Shown in pieces: positions 31,593-44,079 of a stretch of 64,000 bases of DNA. Position 1 is the stretch's first letter. The number at the start of each line of letters is the position of its first letter. The stretch comes from Tethya wilhelma (lineage: Eukaryota; Porifera; Demospongiae; Tethyida; Tethyidae): positions 338,312-402,311 of the forward strand of contig CAXIPT010000019.1 of NCBI GenBank assembly GCA_964030475.1, written 5' to 3'. The position numbers were made by a program, and so were the translations under genes. The notes below the pieces were generated by a model. The model saw only the letters and a program-made list of their open reading frames with translations. It was not told the DNA's origin and did not search any database.

Positions 31593-34460
31593 CATGTAAA
31601 AAAATCTTGATAATATTATAATAATGTATCTGCATAATTATTCTTTTATCATTATACAGACGGTGAAGGCGAAACACAAAATTTGGCTTTGATTCAGTAC
31701 ACGTTTTCTTTTGAAGAACATGATGTAAAAGTTGCACCTCATGGGAATTCGAAGAAGTGTGAAAGCTATGTGAGGACAATGCCTAGTGTACTGGAGAAAT
31801 TAAAGAATGTGTCGTCTTCTTGCACTGCTAAGCGTACTCTAACTTTTGTATCCAAAGAAGTTGGGAGTATACGAGATGCCAATTCAGCTTGTGCACTTCC
31901 TCGAAATAGGCAGCAAATAAATGATCTTCGTAGGCCATTGACCTCCAGATTGGGTGGCTCTGACCCTTTGTTCTCAATGATGATGATGTGCAAAGAGGAG
32001 GAAGGAACAAAGGCGCCGAATGCATTTGTTCGTATTGTAAGTGGAGCTCCGTATCCAATGATGTTGTTGGCATTTGATTGGACACTAGAAGATCTTGTAA
32101 GATTTTGTACCTCTCCTGCTCCAGCCAGCATTTTGGGTATTGATCCAAGCTTTAATCTCGGAGACTTCGATGTTACTGTCACAACTTACCGCCAACTTTT
32201 ATTGTCAGTTCAAGGCAACTCTATGAAACATCCTACACTGATTGGGCCACTGTTTATTCATGTTAAGAAAGATTTCGAACCCTACCATTTCTTTGCTTCG
32301 TCCCTTGTAAGCAAACGTCCTGAGCTTATTAATCTTCATTGTTTTGGTACAGATGGTGAGCAAGCCTTGGTGAAAGCCTTTACATCAGTTTTTCCCAAAG
32401 CAAAACATTTGCGTTGCTTTCTTCACTTCCGAGATAATATCGAGCGTAAATTACAGCAGTTAAATATGCCATCTTCAGTGATTAATGAGTATAAAAAAGA
32501 CCTTTTTGGAAATCCTCAACATCTGGAGTTGGGCCTTGTTGATTGTGAGGCTGAAAATGAACTAGACGACAAGTTGGATCAATTGGAGAAGAAGTGGAAT
32601 GATCGAGAGAAACCATTTAATTCACCACCCGAATTTCATTCCTGGTTTAAACAGCACAGTCGAGATGTTGTATCAGAATCAATGCTTCGTCCAGTCCGAG
32701 TAGAGGCTGGTTTGGGTTCACCTCCTGAACCCTATTATACCAATGACACCGAGTCCAAAAATAACATCCTAAAGCAGCATGTTGGTCGAAAAGCCTCGAG
32801 CCTACCAAATTTTGTTGAAAGCATGAGAGATTTAGTCAACGAGCAACAAAATGAGGTAGAAAAGGCCATAGCTGGTTGTGGTGAGTATCGAGTTGTTCCT
32901 CAGTACTCATCTCTTGCCTGTGATCGAAGCAAATGGTTCAAAATGTCTGAAAAGCAGAGACAAAACAAAATTTCAAGGTTTATGTCTGCCAAAGTAGATC
33001 CTGAAATAGATACTACTTTCCAAGATCGAGATACTCCACTTGATGAACTTCAACTCCCTTCACATATGAAGAAGACTGTTTGGAGTCGTGCACAATCTAT
33101 CATTTCTGATGACACTGCCATTATTGTTGCCCCAGGAGATGAAACATCTTTCATTGTTAAAAGCTTAAGTGGAAATCGACCTCACTATGTTCATCCTTCT
33201 AAAGGTGGTGGCTACATATGCGACAGTGAATGTCTTGGATATACATCAGCCAAAATTTGTGCACATACTGTTGCAGCTGCTCTCAAGGCAGAGAAAATAG
33301 ATGATTTGGTTGCATGGTACAAAAAATTGAAATATCGCCCTAACTTCACAATGCTTGCTGATAGTGGTAAGCCATCTTCTGTTGGAAAGAAACCACGAAA
33401 ATGAGTTACCAAAAAGGTTTCTAGTAAGATCCGTTCTGTTCTTGCCACTGCTGATGAACATGATTTTACAAGCCGTGTGGCAGATGAGACAAGTGGGATA
33501 GATGAAGGTGAAGGCAGTGCTAACCGCACCACATTCACACAGGGTTCATCTCAGCAAATTGATGCATGTCATGTGCCACCTCTTGTACACACACAGCAAC
33601 CATTGTTCATAGAAACACATGCTCCATTGTACAACTATGGATATCAGAACTTAGACCAGTCCCTACATTACTACCGATCACCACCTCCTCTTATTCCTTG
33701 CATCTCCCACCATACAAATGTGCCACCTACATGTGCAGTTCCTACGACACCACCTACACTACCATTGATACCATCTTCTGTACCTGTGACGCTGTCTCCT
33801 GTTCAACATGAACAAAAACCGTCAGTTGAAACACCATTTTGGCTGCACTTTGTTAGTGGAAACATATCTCGATGCAATGGCTGCAAGGGGAAAATTGGTC
33901 GTCTTGGGAGAAACCCCCTTCCACCTCCTGATGATGTAGTATTGCAGCATAAAGAAAGGGTTATTTTTCAAAATCGAAACACTGGTACATTCCAGATGAG
34001 CTACGACCATCGCAATGTGTACTATCATGCCTGGAAAACATGTATTGGAGCACATTTCCGGGATTTCAATGCTGCTTTTCACATTAAAGTCAGTCAAGAA
34101 GTTAATGCAAAGCTCAACAGTGTGCATGTGGATCATTTTCGTAGAGAGTTTGGCATTTCTCTTTGAACTAATTCGAGTATTCAAGAGTAAACAATAAATT
34201 CTTAATATTACATTCTCTAACTTGTTCAAACTCATAGCTAGTATGTAATAGCTAGTGAGTGAAGTACTTTACTACAACTATTATGATTATTATAGCTAAC
34301 GTTCTCTAACTTATTCAAGCTAGTCATCACACTGATGCTCAAGTCCTGCATTAATTATGCGTATAAATGCAGTCATGAGTCGAGTTTTCATTATTTGACC
34401 ATTTCCCGTTCCCGTTCCCGCTTCCGTTTCCGTTCCCTGCTTCCCTTGAAATCCAGTTGC
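31593..34460 (+). mobile_element. MULE copy D, 5' truncated
   Basis: The copy starts inside the last intron at an assembly join and runs through the complete final exon, the 3' untranslated region and the right terminal repeat with inverted GGGAACG/GGAAACG units (34403-34440), ending TTGAAATCCAGTTGCCC at about 34462. Near-identical to copies A and C but in the opposite orientation. Confidence 0.85.
31660..34166 (+). pseudogene. MULE transposase final exon, copy D, open except one TGA
   Basis: The exon follows the acceptor ...CATTATACAG and stays in one frame to TGA after FGISL (34166). Counting the methionine-like codon at 31683 as residue 1, the presumed DDE residues are Asp154 (ILGIDPS), Asp224 (FGTDGEQ) and Glu357 (NDTESKNN). 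The MULE CxxH-like block LRCFLHFRD follows the second Asp. A SWIM-like zinc finger spans residues 513-528 (CX3CX8CXH). After a Pro/Tyr-rich linker comes a C-terminal block with ISRCNGCKGK. The single in-frame TGA is at 33402-33404, where copies A and C have glycine. With the upstream exons missing at the n, it cannot act alone as assembled, but it is the least damaged transposase here. Confidence 0.85.
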
Positions 34461-34464
34461 CCTC

Positions 34465-35340
34465 AACCACAGGGATGACATCATGTTTGACTTGCTGTAT
34501 TCTATAAACAGGCAGGGTACACAGAAGTATACAACTACAGCTCGTACTTGTAGTGTATGTAACTAGACACACTCTACAATAAATAATGCATACATACCTG
34601 TCTATTACTTGCTGCTTTCTCCAAGACCTTGGCACATTGATGCATCTACACAACTGCCACCAGACACAGTGTGCTTATCGAAAGGCTTGGGGAGGTCAGC
34701 TTCAGGTATATCAGCAGGAGTTAGTGTTATCTGCACTTCTTTTGCTGCCATTCCATAGATTATCAAACTTCAGTCACTTCTAACCTACGTTGGATTTGAG
34801 TTCTTCAACTTGCAACGTGTTGATCTATGCCTCTAGTTTTATGTTAGAATCGTTTAACTGATTACCTGTGGTTGACGCTATATCGCTTCATCTTTCAAAC
34901 CGCGGTTGATGCAAAATCGCGTCAAATTAGCACTAGCGACTATTTTGCAAGCTAAGATATTAGCCCTGAACTTTAAACTTTATATACGAATAGGTAAGGG
35001 ACTACTACTGCTAACTCTACTCTACTGGCGCTACTCGTCGTTGGGAGACTAACGTTCACAATCTTTGCGATCAAGATGGTCGACTTTAGATCGACGTTAT
35101 TTCTACAACCCTTCAGAGGATAAGCTTGAAACTTGCTACGTAGGTGCAGGGATAGTTAGGCTATATATATGATGTAGCTAAGCAACAATCAAGCTTATTA
35201 TACTCCAGGTCTTGTTGCTTAGTGAAGGTTTTGCTATTAAAAATAGCCTAACATACGGGAGGGTCAAATACGCTAGAATATAGTCGTTCGTATAAACCTT
35301 TTTTTCCAGCTAGTCAGCAACGCTTATAAAAGCGATGCCA
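34465..35340. other. Stretch without recognised genes
   Basis: Mixed-composition DNA with no clear exon chain or element termini. Confidence 0.45.
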
Positions 35341-35359
35341 TGGCTAAAAAGCTTTGCCT

Positions 35360-35850
35360 AATCTTTTGTGAATACTTAATTTTTCAACACTTGGAACATT
35401 ATCTTGAGGTAAAAAAAAACATTGTTTGTGATAAACAAAGTTTTCTCACAGTACAGATAAAGAAATAAGTCTTTTTAACTATCGACTTAGAAAATTTTCT
35501 GTAACTAAAAAATACACTTTTGAAAAAAAACGTTTATTTTGCCTTTAAAGCATTTTTTAGAAACAAGGAAACACTTTTGTGAATAGTTACCTTTTCAACA
35601 CTTGGAACATTATCTTAAGGTGAAAAACATTGTTTATGATAAAGTTTTGTCACAGTGCAGACAAAGAACTTAGTCCTTTTGACTGAGTATTGACTTAGAA
35701 AATTTTCTGTGCTTAAAAAATACAAAGGCAAAACAAATCCTTTTCTTCAAAAGTGTCCTTTTTGGTTTAAAAAACTTTTCTTAGTCCTGTCACTCAAAAT
35801 GACAAAGTACTTTTTCTCTTCCATGAGAAAACTTTGTTTTCGAGGCAAAA
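35360..35850 (+). repeat. AT-rich tandem repeat related to 16240-16800
   Basis: Units carry AACACTTGGAACATTATCTTG and ACACTTTTGTGAATA blocks, and end at a family T-like end (TGTGATCCAATTTCGG, 35853). Confidence 0.55.
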
Positions 35851-35854
35851 TATG

Positions 35855-36572
35855 TGATCCAATTTCGGAAAACAGACCAGATGTATTCGCTGGTAAAAAT
35901 CATGATTATTGTTTCTTTTGCAATTACGTCATAAGTAGATGCGGAAATCAAAATTTGATTCAGCTAGGTTCAATATAGCCTTTATAAACCAATCGCTCAA
36001 TACAGTTACTATGCAAAAAATGTCAATGAATATGTTGCTATGGTGTACTACAATCACTCCATATACTCTCTGTGTCATAATTATTCATGTTGCACATTGT
36101 AGTGAAACGAGTTTGTAGTAGAATATTTGCATACTGATGAAGCGCCCCTTAAAAATTTTTGCCAAGTCCTGCAAGGAAAGAAGAAAGCCAAAAGCTAACT
36201 GAAGAAGAAAACAAGCAAGTAATTACCTATAAAGAAGCCTCGCTAAAAATTTCTTCCAAGTATTGCAAAAGAAGAAGAAAGCCAAGAGATAACTCAAGAA
36301 AAAGACAAAAAGCAAGTAAGTACTTATAAACTTGAGTGTAAGGTTAGCAGGTGGGTATTAAATAGAATGATCACGCAAAGAAATAAACCAAAGTGCATGA
36401 AAAGATCAAAACAATCATGTATTTGGTTTCATTTACCCATCATAGCAAATACTAGTAAACAAACATGTGTGACAATAGGCCAGATGCATGTAAGCACAAA
36501 AACTTTAATTAAATTTAATGATTGTGTATGTGAGAGAGAGTGTACATATGTGTGATGTATATATTTAAAAAA
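35855..36572. other. Stretch without recognised genes
   Basis: Contains a diverged duplicated block, GAAGAAAGCCAAAAGCTAAC (about 36180) and GAAGAAAGCCAAGAGATAAC (about 36272). No gene recognised. Confidence 0.45.
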
Positions 36573-37418
36573 TGTGACCCAATTTTGGAAAACCTACCAG
36601 ATGTAGTAAAACTTTATTTGTAATAATCGGCGATTGTAGTGTAATTCGCGACGCACACGCGAAATTAATTTTTTTGCACCAATGAGGAGGGGCACACCTT
36701 GGCGAGCTGCAGAGGTGATTTTATGGGTGGGGCTGCTTCTGTTGCTGAGATATAAGCGTTTGAATGCAGCTATGTCAGCCATGGCTAGCTTCTCTCCCGT
36801 TAGTAGACGGGATGCGTTGCCATGTTCATTGATTAATTATTATGATAAACTAAACACTTCTAGCAGAAAGAAATCTCTTTCAGATGATCAGAAGATGGCC
36901 CACAGTGTTGCAGAATGGCTGGGCTATGCCAGGAGCTGTTTATCTGTGCATGAATATATTGTACATTGTGTATAATAAATTTGCAATGAAATTTGTGTGG
37001 GAAAGAAGCTAAGCGCTTCTTATTATGGGCAATAAGTATTAGCTAAACTGTTTTCTACAGTTAGAATAGCTATAGATGCATGCATTAATATTGGGCACTT
37101 ATTTCTGCGCCATTAATAGCTTAGTTACTCTAGTTACAGCCCACCCACTACATTATTCTACTTAGTAGACTTACTTACCTCCTTGGTGAATCCTCCTGGA
37201 AGGCTCCCTGGTCTTCTGTGTCTTCATAAAGTAAGTTTTAACTAGCGCTTCAACTAACTTCATGCATATTCTGATACTACACTAAAATTGTACCACAAAC
37301 ATAAATTGTTTGTAACACGGATAGTATACGGAATTTGTGTACTCGCGCTTAGCAACGTATTCGCTCACGATTTTAGCGAGTAAAATTAGAATGAACGGTC
37401 GGTATATTTGAGCTCATA
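36573..37418 (+). repeat. Family T copy, interrupted by a family D element
   Basis: Starts TGTGACCCAATTTTGG. It is stopped at GAGCTCATA (37418) where a TGTGACCTGTCAAG element begins, itself cut by the n at 37514. The uninterrupted sequence (GAGTTCATATCTCC) is at about 29560. Confidence 0.7.
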
Positions 37419-37514
37419 TGTGACCTGTCAAGCGAAAACCTGACGTTTGGGAATTTCCGCGAATTTTGAGTTAGCTATTCCACGTATATCTAGGCCTTCT
37501 CAGGAAGCGCATAN

Positions 37515-38867
37515 ACACAGGAATGGCACGGATGGTCCATTAGCGCAATACAAATATTCACGCGAATAACTCTGCAAAAACTGAGCACTTAGCACTTAAA
37601 GGCTTCTCAAGCTTCTATTTAGCTCTTTCTCTTTCTATTGAGCCCAAAAACATGGCCTAAAACCATCGCTAAAGTAACAAACATAAACATGCCAAACTTC
37701 CAAATTTCTCCATCTTCTTCTTCTTCTTCTTCTTCTATCTTGCTCGAGTTTTCTCAGAGACTATTCACGCTGATTCTTAAACGAATGAACTTGGTTTCTT
37801 CCGGGACAATCGCTTTTGCCATCGGTTTTTAGCACCTCTCATTGAGTAGCTAGATACAAGGCAAAAAGCGCCTCCTCTATATGGCCGCCATTAATTTTTT
37901 GTACACTCATGCATAACTTATTAGCTTCTAGAAAATTCGAATTGACGACCCTTTCCACACACAAAACGGTGCAATATTTGGAATTCAAATGCAAGTTGCC
38001 TGGAACTATAATTTTTGCGATACCTGGTTGCTCTTCTTAAGAGATGAATCAGGACTTTGATTATCATAACATATACTAAGAAAGGCAAGTAAATTTTATG
38101 ATACAGCTCCTGCCTCCAAATCATGCAAATGACTGAGATGTGTGTTACACTTCAGTATCAAGCAGGCCGCTCAGTACACAACTTACTGAGCAGCCCTGCC
38201 ACAGTCTGGCTTGCCAGACTCAGGGGGTGGTGACTCCCATATATACTGTACTTGGAGCCGCAACCGCAGTCAAGATCTTGACCGTCCAAAATTTCCATTT
38301 TAACCGTTGACCGAGACTAAAAATTGATTTTGACCGTTGACTGAGCTGCGAAATTCGCACTTGACTGACGACCTTTACAAACTTCGATCGTTCATTTTGA
38401 CCGTTGACCAGCACTAAATTTCATTTTGACCGTTGACCAGCACTAAAATCTCATTTTGACCGTTGACCGTCATCTTGACTGAGGTCGCAGCTCCAAGTAC
38501 AGTACATATGGGAGTTGCCACCCCCTGAGACTACTAGCTTAGTAGCTAGCTACACACACCAACTCAATTGTGATTTGTAGAATTATGGAAAAATGAGAAC
38601 AAACAAGTACAAAAAACATTGGAAATGTAATGAGACACAGCAATGGCTAAATCGTAAAAAGAACGCAAATAAGATGGAATGGCTGTTAGAGAGTGTAAGG
38701 AATTCTTCCTGTGGGCAAAATAAGAGACTCAATAAAAAGATTATTAAATGCAGCCCATACAGGAAGAATTCTGCACACACTCTAACAACCATTCCATCTT
38801 GTTTGCGTTCTTTTTACAATTTAGCCATTCCTGTGTCTCATTACATTTCCAATGTTTTTTGTACTTG
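37515..38867 (+). mobile_element. Family H element, nearly full, carrying a MITE
   Basis: Runs from the GGAATGGCACGG block through the CTT tract, the GCGCTTTTTGCC block and a palindromic module to ACTTG before T (38868). It is interrupted at 38221-38527. The left terminal hairpin is missing at the n. Confidence 0.7.
38221..38527. mobile_element. 307-bp MITE with 5-bp duplication and TTTTGACCGTTGACC units
   Basis: Terminal repeats CAGGGGGTGGTGACTCCCAT / inverted (ATGGGAGTTGCCACCCCCTG) lie between AGACT copies (38216-38220, 38528-38532). The sequence at about 45390-45410, reversed, gives the empty site GCCAGACTACTAGC. Five copies of TTTTGACCGTTGACC or close variants occur at about 38298, 38329, 38396, 38424 and 38454. 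Type of element not certain; the CAG ends suggest hAT-like. Confidence 0.75.
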
Positions 38868-38905
38868 TATATATACAAATTGAGGAGGACTTACAAGGAA
38901 AAATT

Positions 38906-39270
38906 CAGTGGCGGATTTAGAGGGGGGTCCGTGGGGTCCGTGGACCCCCCCTTTCAGCTGAGACCTCGCATCATAATTAACTGTGGGAATGAGAAAGGTG
39001 CTTGCTGGAACCTCCTTTCAACTTCAAAATAACAAAAACAACTTAAAATCTCATTGAAAACCAGTCTTTTGAGATAGATAATATAGTTTTTGTCTCTTTC
39101 TCACTGTTTTTTTCGCCATTCACGCCTTATTCTGGTAAAATTTTAGCTGCACGCACGCTAAAGGGGCGGGGCTATACGACCGGAAGTGGGCGTAGCCAAG
39201 CATAAATTTTTCGCGCACTTCGCGAGCATTCATTTGAACCCCTCTTTTCAAAATCCTAGATCTGCCACTG
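38906..39270. mobile_element. MITE with CAGTGGCGGAT ends, 5-bp duplication AAATT
   Basis: Ends CAGTGGCGGATTTAG and, reversed, CAGTGGCAGATCTAGG, flanked by AAATT at 38901-38905 and 39271-39275. Same family as 49484-49849 and 61091-61435. Confidence 0.8.
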
Positions 39271-39585
39271 AAATTATATGAGATTTGATCATCATCTGAA
39301 AGATCAAGTTAAATGAAAGAACTGCATGCAGTTTAGGATCCATAGTTTTTCAAGTTCGTATGCATATACAAGTGGTCTACTAATTTGTTCGATTGACTGT
39401 ATATGGCACAAACTACATGTATGCTCTAATGCAGTACTTTCAGTGTCAATCATTATTAGCTGAGATTCTTTGTCCACTAAGTAGTCCTTAAACCATTCTA
39501 CATATACAAGTTTGTTGGTCTTTCCATGAAAAATATGTTCAAATGTCAGAGTTATTGTCCAAAAAATATCTTCCCTTCAACTCCT

Positions 39586-40240
39586 TTAATATAAATTACA
39601 CGAGATAAGTGTTTCATATGGTCCCTTCTTAGAAGTGTAGGTGATGGTTCTGTTTTGACAGTCACACTTCTTGAGATACTTGCTTACCTTGACCTTATCA
39701 CTAGGTTTGACTTTATCCTTGTCACTTGAGGTTTGAACATAATACTGCTCTACCTCTAACATCTGCATTGAGTTTAGTGTTGTGGTGAGCTTATTTATTA
39801 TATTGTTCAGATAGATCCACCTGGCTTTCCTGTAACTGCTCTTCCTCTTCTGACTCAAAGTCTAGCTCTGACAAATCCATTATCAAACAGTTAGGAAGTT
39901 GTTTGCTAATAAATGTAAGCTCAAACAGACGGTAACTTTTGATGTTTGCCTCAGGGAAATGATGATTCAAAAGACTCCTTGTCATCCACGAATTAAACCT
40001 CTCCTGTGAGAACATCCAGAAGCTGTTTACTGGACCAAAGCATCAAATGAACATTGGGAGGTGGTGTTACAAGTGAAGCATGATCACTTGAATGCACAGG
40101 AAAATCTCTTTCAAGTAAAGATAAAACTCTGTGTACTCTGTACTTAAGTGATTCCACAACAAACATCTTCAGCTAGTAATGCAGCAATAACATCACAGAG
40201 TTCATACAATGTTCTTCTTTGGAACCACTGGGAGAAAGGA
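39586..40240 (-). pseudogene. CACTA/EnSpm-like transposase remnant (DUF4218-like region)
   Basis: Minus-strand frames carry a pattern I associate with the C-terminal DUF4218 region of CACTA transposases: LSLLERDFP (about 40110), FGPVNSFWMFSQERFNSWM (about 39975-40030), then a partner segment YRLFELTF (about 39925). The order fits the family. Frameshifts separate the pieces and the catalytic part is absent. Confidence 0.55.
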
Positions 40241-40474
40241 GATATTTTCTGATCAGAAAAGTAGTAATATTATGAAAATATTCTGAAAACATTTTGATTC
40301 AGATACTCTGGTTTTTGCTGACAGAGGAGGACACCACAATGATCTGGAATTGTATGAAGGTTTTTATGATACAGAAAACATTAGAAAACCATATAAAATT
40401 ATTAGAAAATGGCATTAATATTTTAGATTATTGTTACTATTGATACAAGTAAAAAAAAAACATTGAAAATGTAA

Positions 40475-41388
40475 TTCCCAGTACGGTAGTACTGGGTACA
40501 TAGGAATGGCACGGATGGCCCATTAGCGCAATACAAACATTCACGCGAATAACTCAGCAAAAACTGAGCGCTTGGCACTAAAAGGCTTCTTAAGCTACTA
40601 TTTAGCCTTTTCTCTTTCTAAAAACATAGCCTAAAACCATCGCTAAAGTAACAAACTAAAGTATGCCAAACCTCCAATTTTCTCCATCTTCTTCTTCTTC
40701 TTCTTCTTCTATCTTGGAACAACTTTTCTCAAAGACCACTCGCTTTCAGAAGCTAATTCTTGAACGAAAAAACTTGGTTTCTTTGTGCTTTTTGTATCGG
40801 TTATTCATCTTTCTAGCTGAGTCGCTAGATACAAGACGAAAAGCGCCTTCTCCATATGGCAGCCATTCATTTCTATACTCATTAATAATTCATTAGCTAC
40901 CTTGGAAATTAAGTTGACGACCCTTTTTCCAGTTAGATAAGTGTGCGTTATTTGGAATCGGAATATTCGCTGCCCTGCGGCCTGTTTTACCTGAAGATTT
41001 CTGGTTGTGCTGAAGTCTCTGTAACCAGGGTCAGTCTTAAATATTTAGGAGGCGAATAGACTACTTATTACATAGTTGTCATTATAAGAAGATGAGCAAA
41101 GCAAGTAAATTTTGTAAGATACAGCTCCAGCCTTCTCCTGAGATGCTTCACCTGACTGCTTTTATACTGAGAGCATAGATCATAACATAATATCCATGCT
41201 GATAATGTACAAGTAACTACCATATACGTACAAACTCAATTGTGATGTAGAATTATGAAAAAATTAGAACAAACAAGTGAAAAAAACATTGGAAATGTAA
41301 TGAGACTTAGGAATGGCCAAATCATAAAAAAGAAAGCAAACAAGATTGAATGGCTGTATGAGTGTGTAAAGAATTTTTCCTATGGGCA
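40475..41388 (+). mobile_element. Family H element inserted in a palindromic module
   Basis: Begins TTCCCAGTACGG after AATGTAA at 40474, which is the start of another palindromic module (host ATGTAATGAGAC elsewhere), so again an A/T junction. It continues to 41388 and is cut by an n. Confidence 0.75.
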
Positions 41389-41389
41389 N

Positions 41390-41630
41390 CATGAGGATGT
41401 GGATAAAAGTCATGAGGGTGTCCAAGAATCAAATAAGGGTGTGGAAAAAAGTCATGAGGGTGTGCAAGAATCACGAGGGTGGTCTAGGCATGAAGGTGTG
41501 GAAGAAAGTCATGAGAGCTAAAATAGAGTTTACCTGCGCTAAATGAAAGTTTACCCGAGCTAAATGAAAGTTTACGCAAGCTAAATAAAGTTTACCCACA
41601 CTATTTACCCGCGCTGTTGAAAGGTAGAGT
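41390..41630 (+). repeat. Two adjoining 21-bp-type minisatellites
   Basis: First block: repeats of AGTCATGAGGGTGTG with AAGAA spacers (41390-41515). Second block: four units like AAGTTTACCCGAGCTAAATG (41525-41610). The first block has an open frame with repeated HEGVxxS, but the low complexity makes coding uncertain. Confidence 0.7.
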
Positions 41631-41652
41631 GTAGAAAGGGAAGAACTTTGAA

Positions 41653-42052
41653 ATGGCCTCGAGCAGCGACGAAGCCATTGATGACGAATATGGTGACCTA
41701 CTCTTCAAACAGCTGGGATCGATGAACCAAGCATGGTGAGGAAATTCATATTTTAAAAGACCAGTTTTATAATTTGCTTGCTAATTGGTCAAAAAAGATG
41801 GATATAATTATAGTAACATGTTGCTCACGTGAGACACGCCCACTGGTCCCATGGTTAATTGTGCACATGCGCATTGTACCATAAATGAAATGCTAGCAAC
41901 TGTAGCTAAGTGTTCCAACGGAATAAATTATGACATTGTGTTACTTTATTTCCAGGTTACTGTAGATCTTATACTATTTGGTGTTTCCCTACTAGGACAG
42001 AGAGTTTGTTAAATGTACAAATAGATGGGTTCGTGTTCCTGATGGAACAGTT
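41653..42052 (+). CDS. Putative first two exons of an unrecognised gene
   Basis: Exon 1 (41653-41735) begins ATGGCCTCGAGC and encodes MASSSDEAIDDEYGDLLFKQ then LGSMNQA, ending at a GTGAGG donor in phase 2. Exon 2 (41996-42052) follows a pyrimidine-rich acceptor (GTGTTTCCCTACTAG), continues in frame (WTESLLNVQIDGFVFLMEQ) and ends at GTATGT. Phase agreement across two good splice sites supports a real gene start. Later exons would fall in or beyond the family T element at 42130 and I cannot find them. No family recognised. Confidence 0.4.
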
Positions 42053-42129
42053 GTATGTGATGGTGAGGGAGTAGCAGGAGTGGTGCTGTTTATGTCAGGT
42101 TGACACGTTCATTTTCAGTGGTATGTATA

Positions 42130-42712
42130 TGTGACCGAATTGTGGAAAACCGACCAGGTAGTACCAAACTTTGTTTGTAATAATCGGGGGTTTTAGTGTA
42201 ATTCCCGACGCACGCGCGAAATTAATTTTTTTGCACGAGAGGGGAGCGGCATACCTTGGTGAGCTGCAGACGAGATTTTACGGGTGGGGCTGCTTCAATT
42301 GCTGAGATATGAGTGCTTGAATACAGCTATGTCAGCCATGGCTAGCTTCTCTCCATTAGTACACGGGATATGTTGTTTATTGATAAAGTACACGATGCAG
42401 CTGCTGGTTGTGCATCTCATTATAATAATGCATATTTAATTTAAAACAAAAACAGTGAATTCTTCGTGAACTAAACCCTTCTAGCAGAAAGAAATCTCTT
42501 AAAGATCATCAGAAGACGGCCTACAGTGTTGCAGAATTGCTAGGCTATGCCAGGAGCTGTTTATCTGCATAAATAATGAATGAATGTTGTGTACATTGTG
42601 TATTATAAAGTTACAATAAAATTTGTGGGAGTTAGCTTATGATTCATTGGGTACTTATTTTGTATTAGCTAGACTATTTTCTACTGTTAGAATAGATACA
42701 GATAAATGCATT
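42130..42712 (+). repeat. Family T copy, interrupted
   Basis: Starts TGTGACCGAATTGTGG after TA. More diverged than other copies, and cut by a family H element at 42718. Confidence 0.7.
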
Positions 42713-42717
42713 TACTA

Positions 42718-43747
42718 AAGTGAAAAAAACATTGGAAATGTAATGAGACATAGAAATGGCCAAATCGTAGAAAAGAAAGCAAACAAGATGGAATAGCTGT
42801 TTGAGTGTGTAAAGAATTATTCTGCATGTAGTACTCTCTTTCCATGTTGAGTCCCTCATTTTGCCCATAGGAATAATTCTTTACACACTCAAACAGCTAT
42901 TCCATCTTGTTTGCTTTCTTTTTTACGATTTGGCCATTCCTATGTCTCATTATATTTCCAATGTTTTTTTCACTTGTTTGTTCTCATTTTTTCATAATTC
43001 TACATCACAGTTAAGTTCGTGTGTATATGGTAGTTACTTGTACACTATCAGCATGGATATTATAGCTTATGTTATAATCTACAATATCAGCAATGTCAGT
43101 GAAGCAGCTGCTCAGCTTCTTATAATGACAACTATGTAACAAAGTAGTCTATTCACCTCCTGAATATTCAAGGCTGAAAGGTACCGGTAACTGGTTACAG
43201 AGACTTCAGCACAACCAGAAATCTTCAGGTAAAACGGGCAGGCAGCGAATATTCGGATTCCAAATAACACACACTTGTCTAACTGGAAAGGGTCGTCACT
43301 TTGATTTCCAACGTAGGTAATGAATTTATTAATGAGTAGAGAAATGAATGGCTGCCATACGGAGAAGGCGCTTTTCGTCTTGTATCTAGCGACTCAGCTA
43401 GAGAAACGAATAACCGATACAAAAAGCGACTGAAGACAAAGATACCAAGTTAAGAATCAGCTTCTGAAAGTGAGCGGTCTCTGAGAAAAGGCTTGCCAAC
43501 ATAGAAGAATAAGAAGAAGAAGAAGATGGAGAAAATTGGAGGTTTGGCATATTTTTGTTTGGTACTTTAACGATGGTTTTAGGCCATGTTTTTAGGCTTG
43601 TTAGAAAGAGAAAGAGGTAAATAGTAGCTTAAGAAGCCTTTTAGTGCCAAGCGCTCAGTTTTTGCAGAGTTATTCGCGTGAATATTTGTATTGCGCTAAT
43701 GGGCCATCCGTGCCATTCCTATGTACCCAGTACTACCGTACTGGGAA
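42718..43747 (-). mobile_element. Full-length family H element
   Basis: From AAGTGAAAAAAAC (42718), through a palindromic module (to 42975), to the terminal hairpin CCCAGTACTACCGTACTGGG plus AA (43747) and host T. Non-coding. Confidence 0.75.
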
Positions 43748-44079
43748 TACATATGTATGGAGTTACATCAGCCACATAAGTACATCATATTCACAATAAC
43801 CTGATAAGCAGTACATCTGCTTCTACTGATAAAGTGTATTACAATACATGAGCATACATAATGATCACATACACACTCCTGTTACATTCTGGAGCCAATC
43901 GTCCAAGTCATGATCAGATTCAAGATTTGCATCAGATCCAGAATTATAGTGAATTGCTGGTGGGCTGGTTCCATCATTTTCAGCTGCAGGCTAATGTGAG
44001 TGTGGTGATCCTGAGTTATCATCTTCACTGACAATTGTTTCTTGGGGTTCTTGATTTTCATCAGTGTTTATGTGCTGCT

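Noticed and set aside
31766..33538. Minus-strand open frames opposite MULE copy D
   Set aside because: Same-length mirrors appear opposite copy C, explained by codon bias of the real transposase on the other strand.
36594..36782. Small protein conserved on the minus strand of family T
   Set aside because: A similar reading appears in 28561-28743, but it is short, has differing frames between copies and lies in a non-coding MITE.
37638..37832. Ser-rich small proteins (also near 25100, 40663, 58908)
   Set aside because: They come from the CTT/GAA microsatellite of family H and are not conserved in frame.
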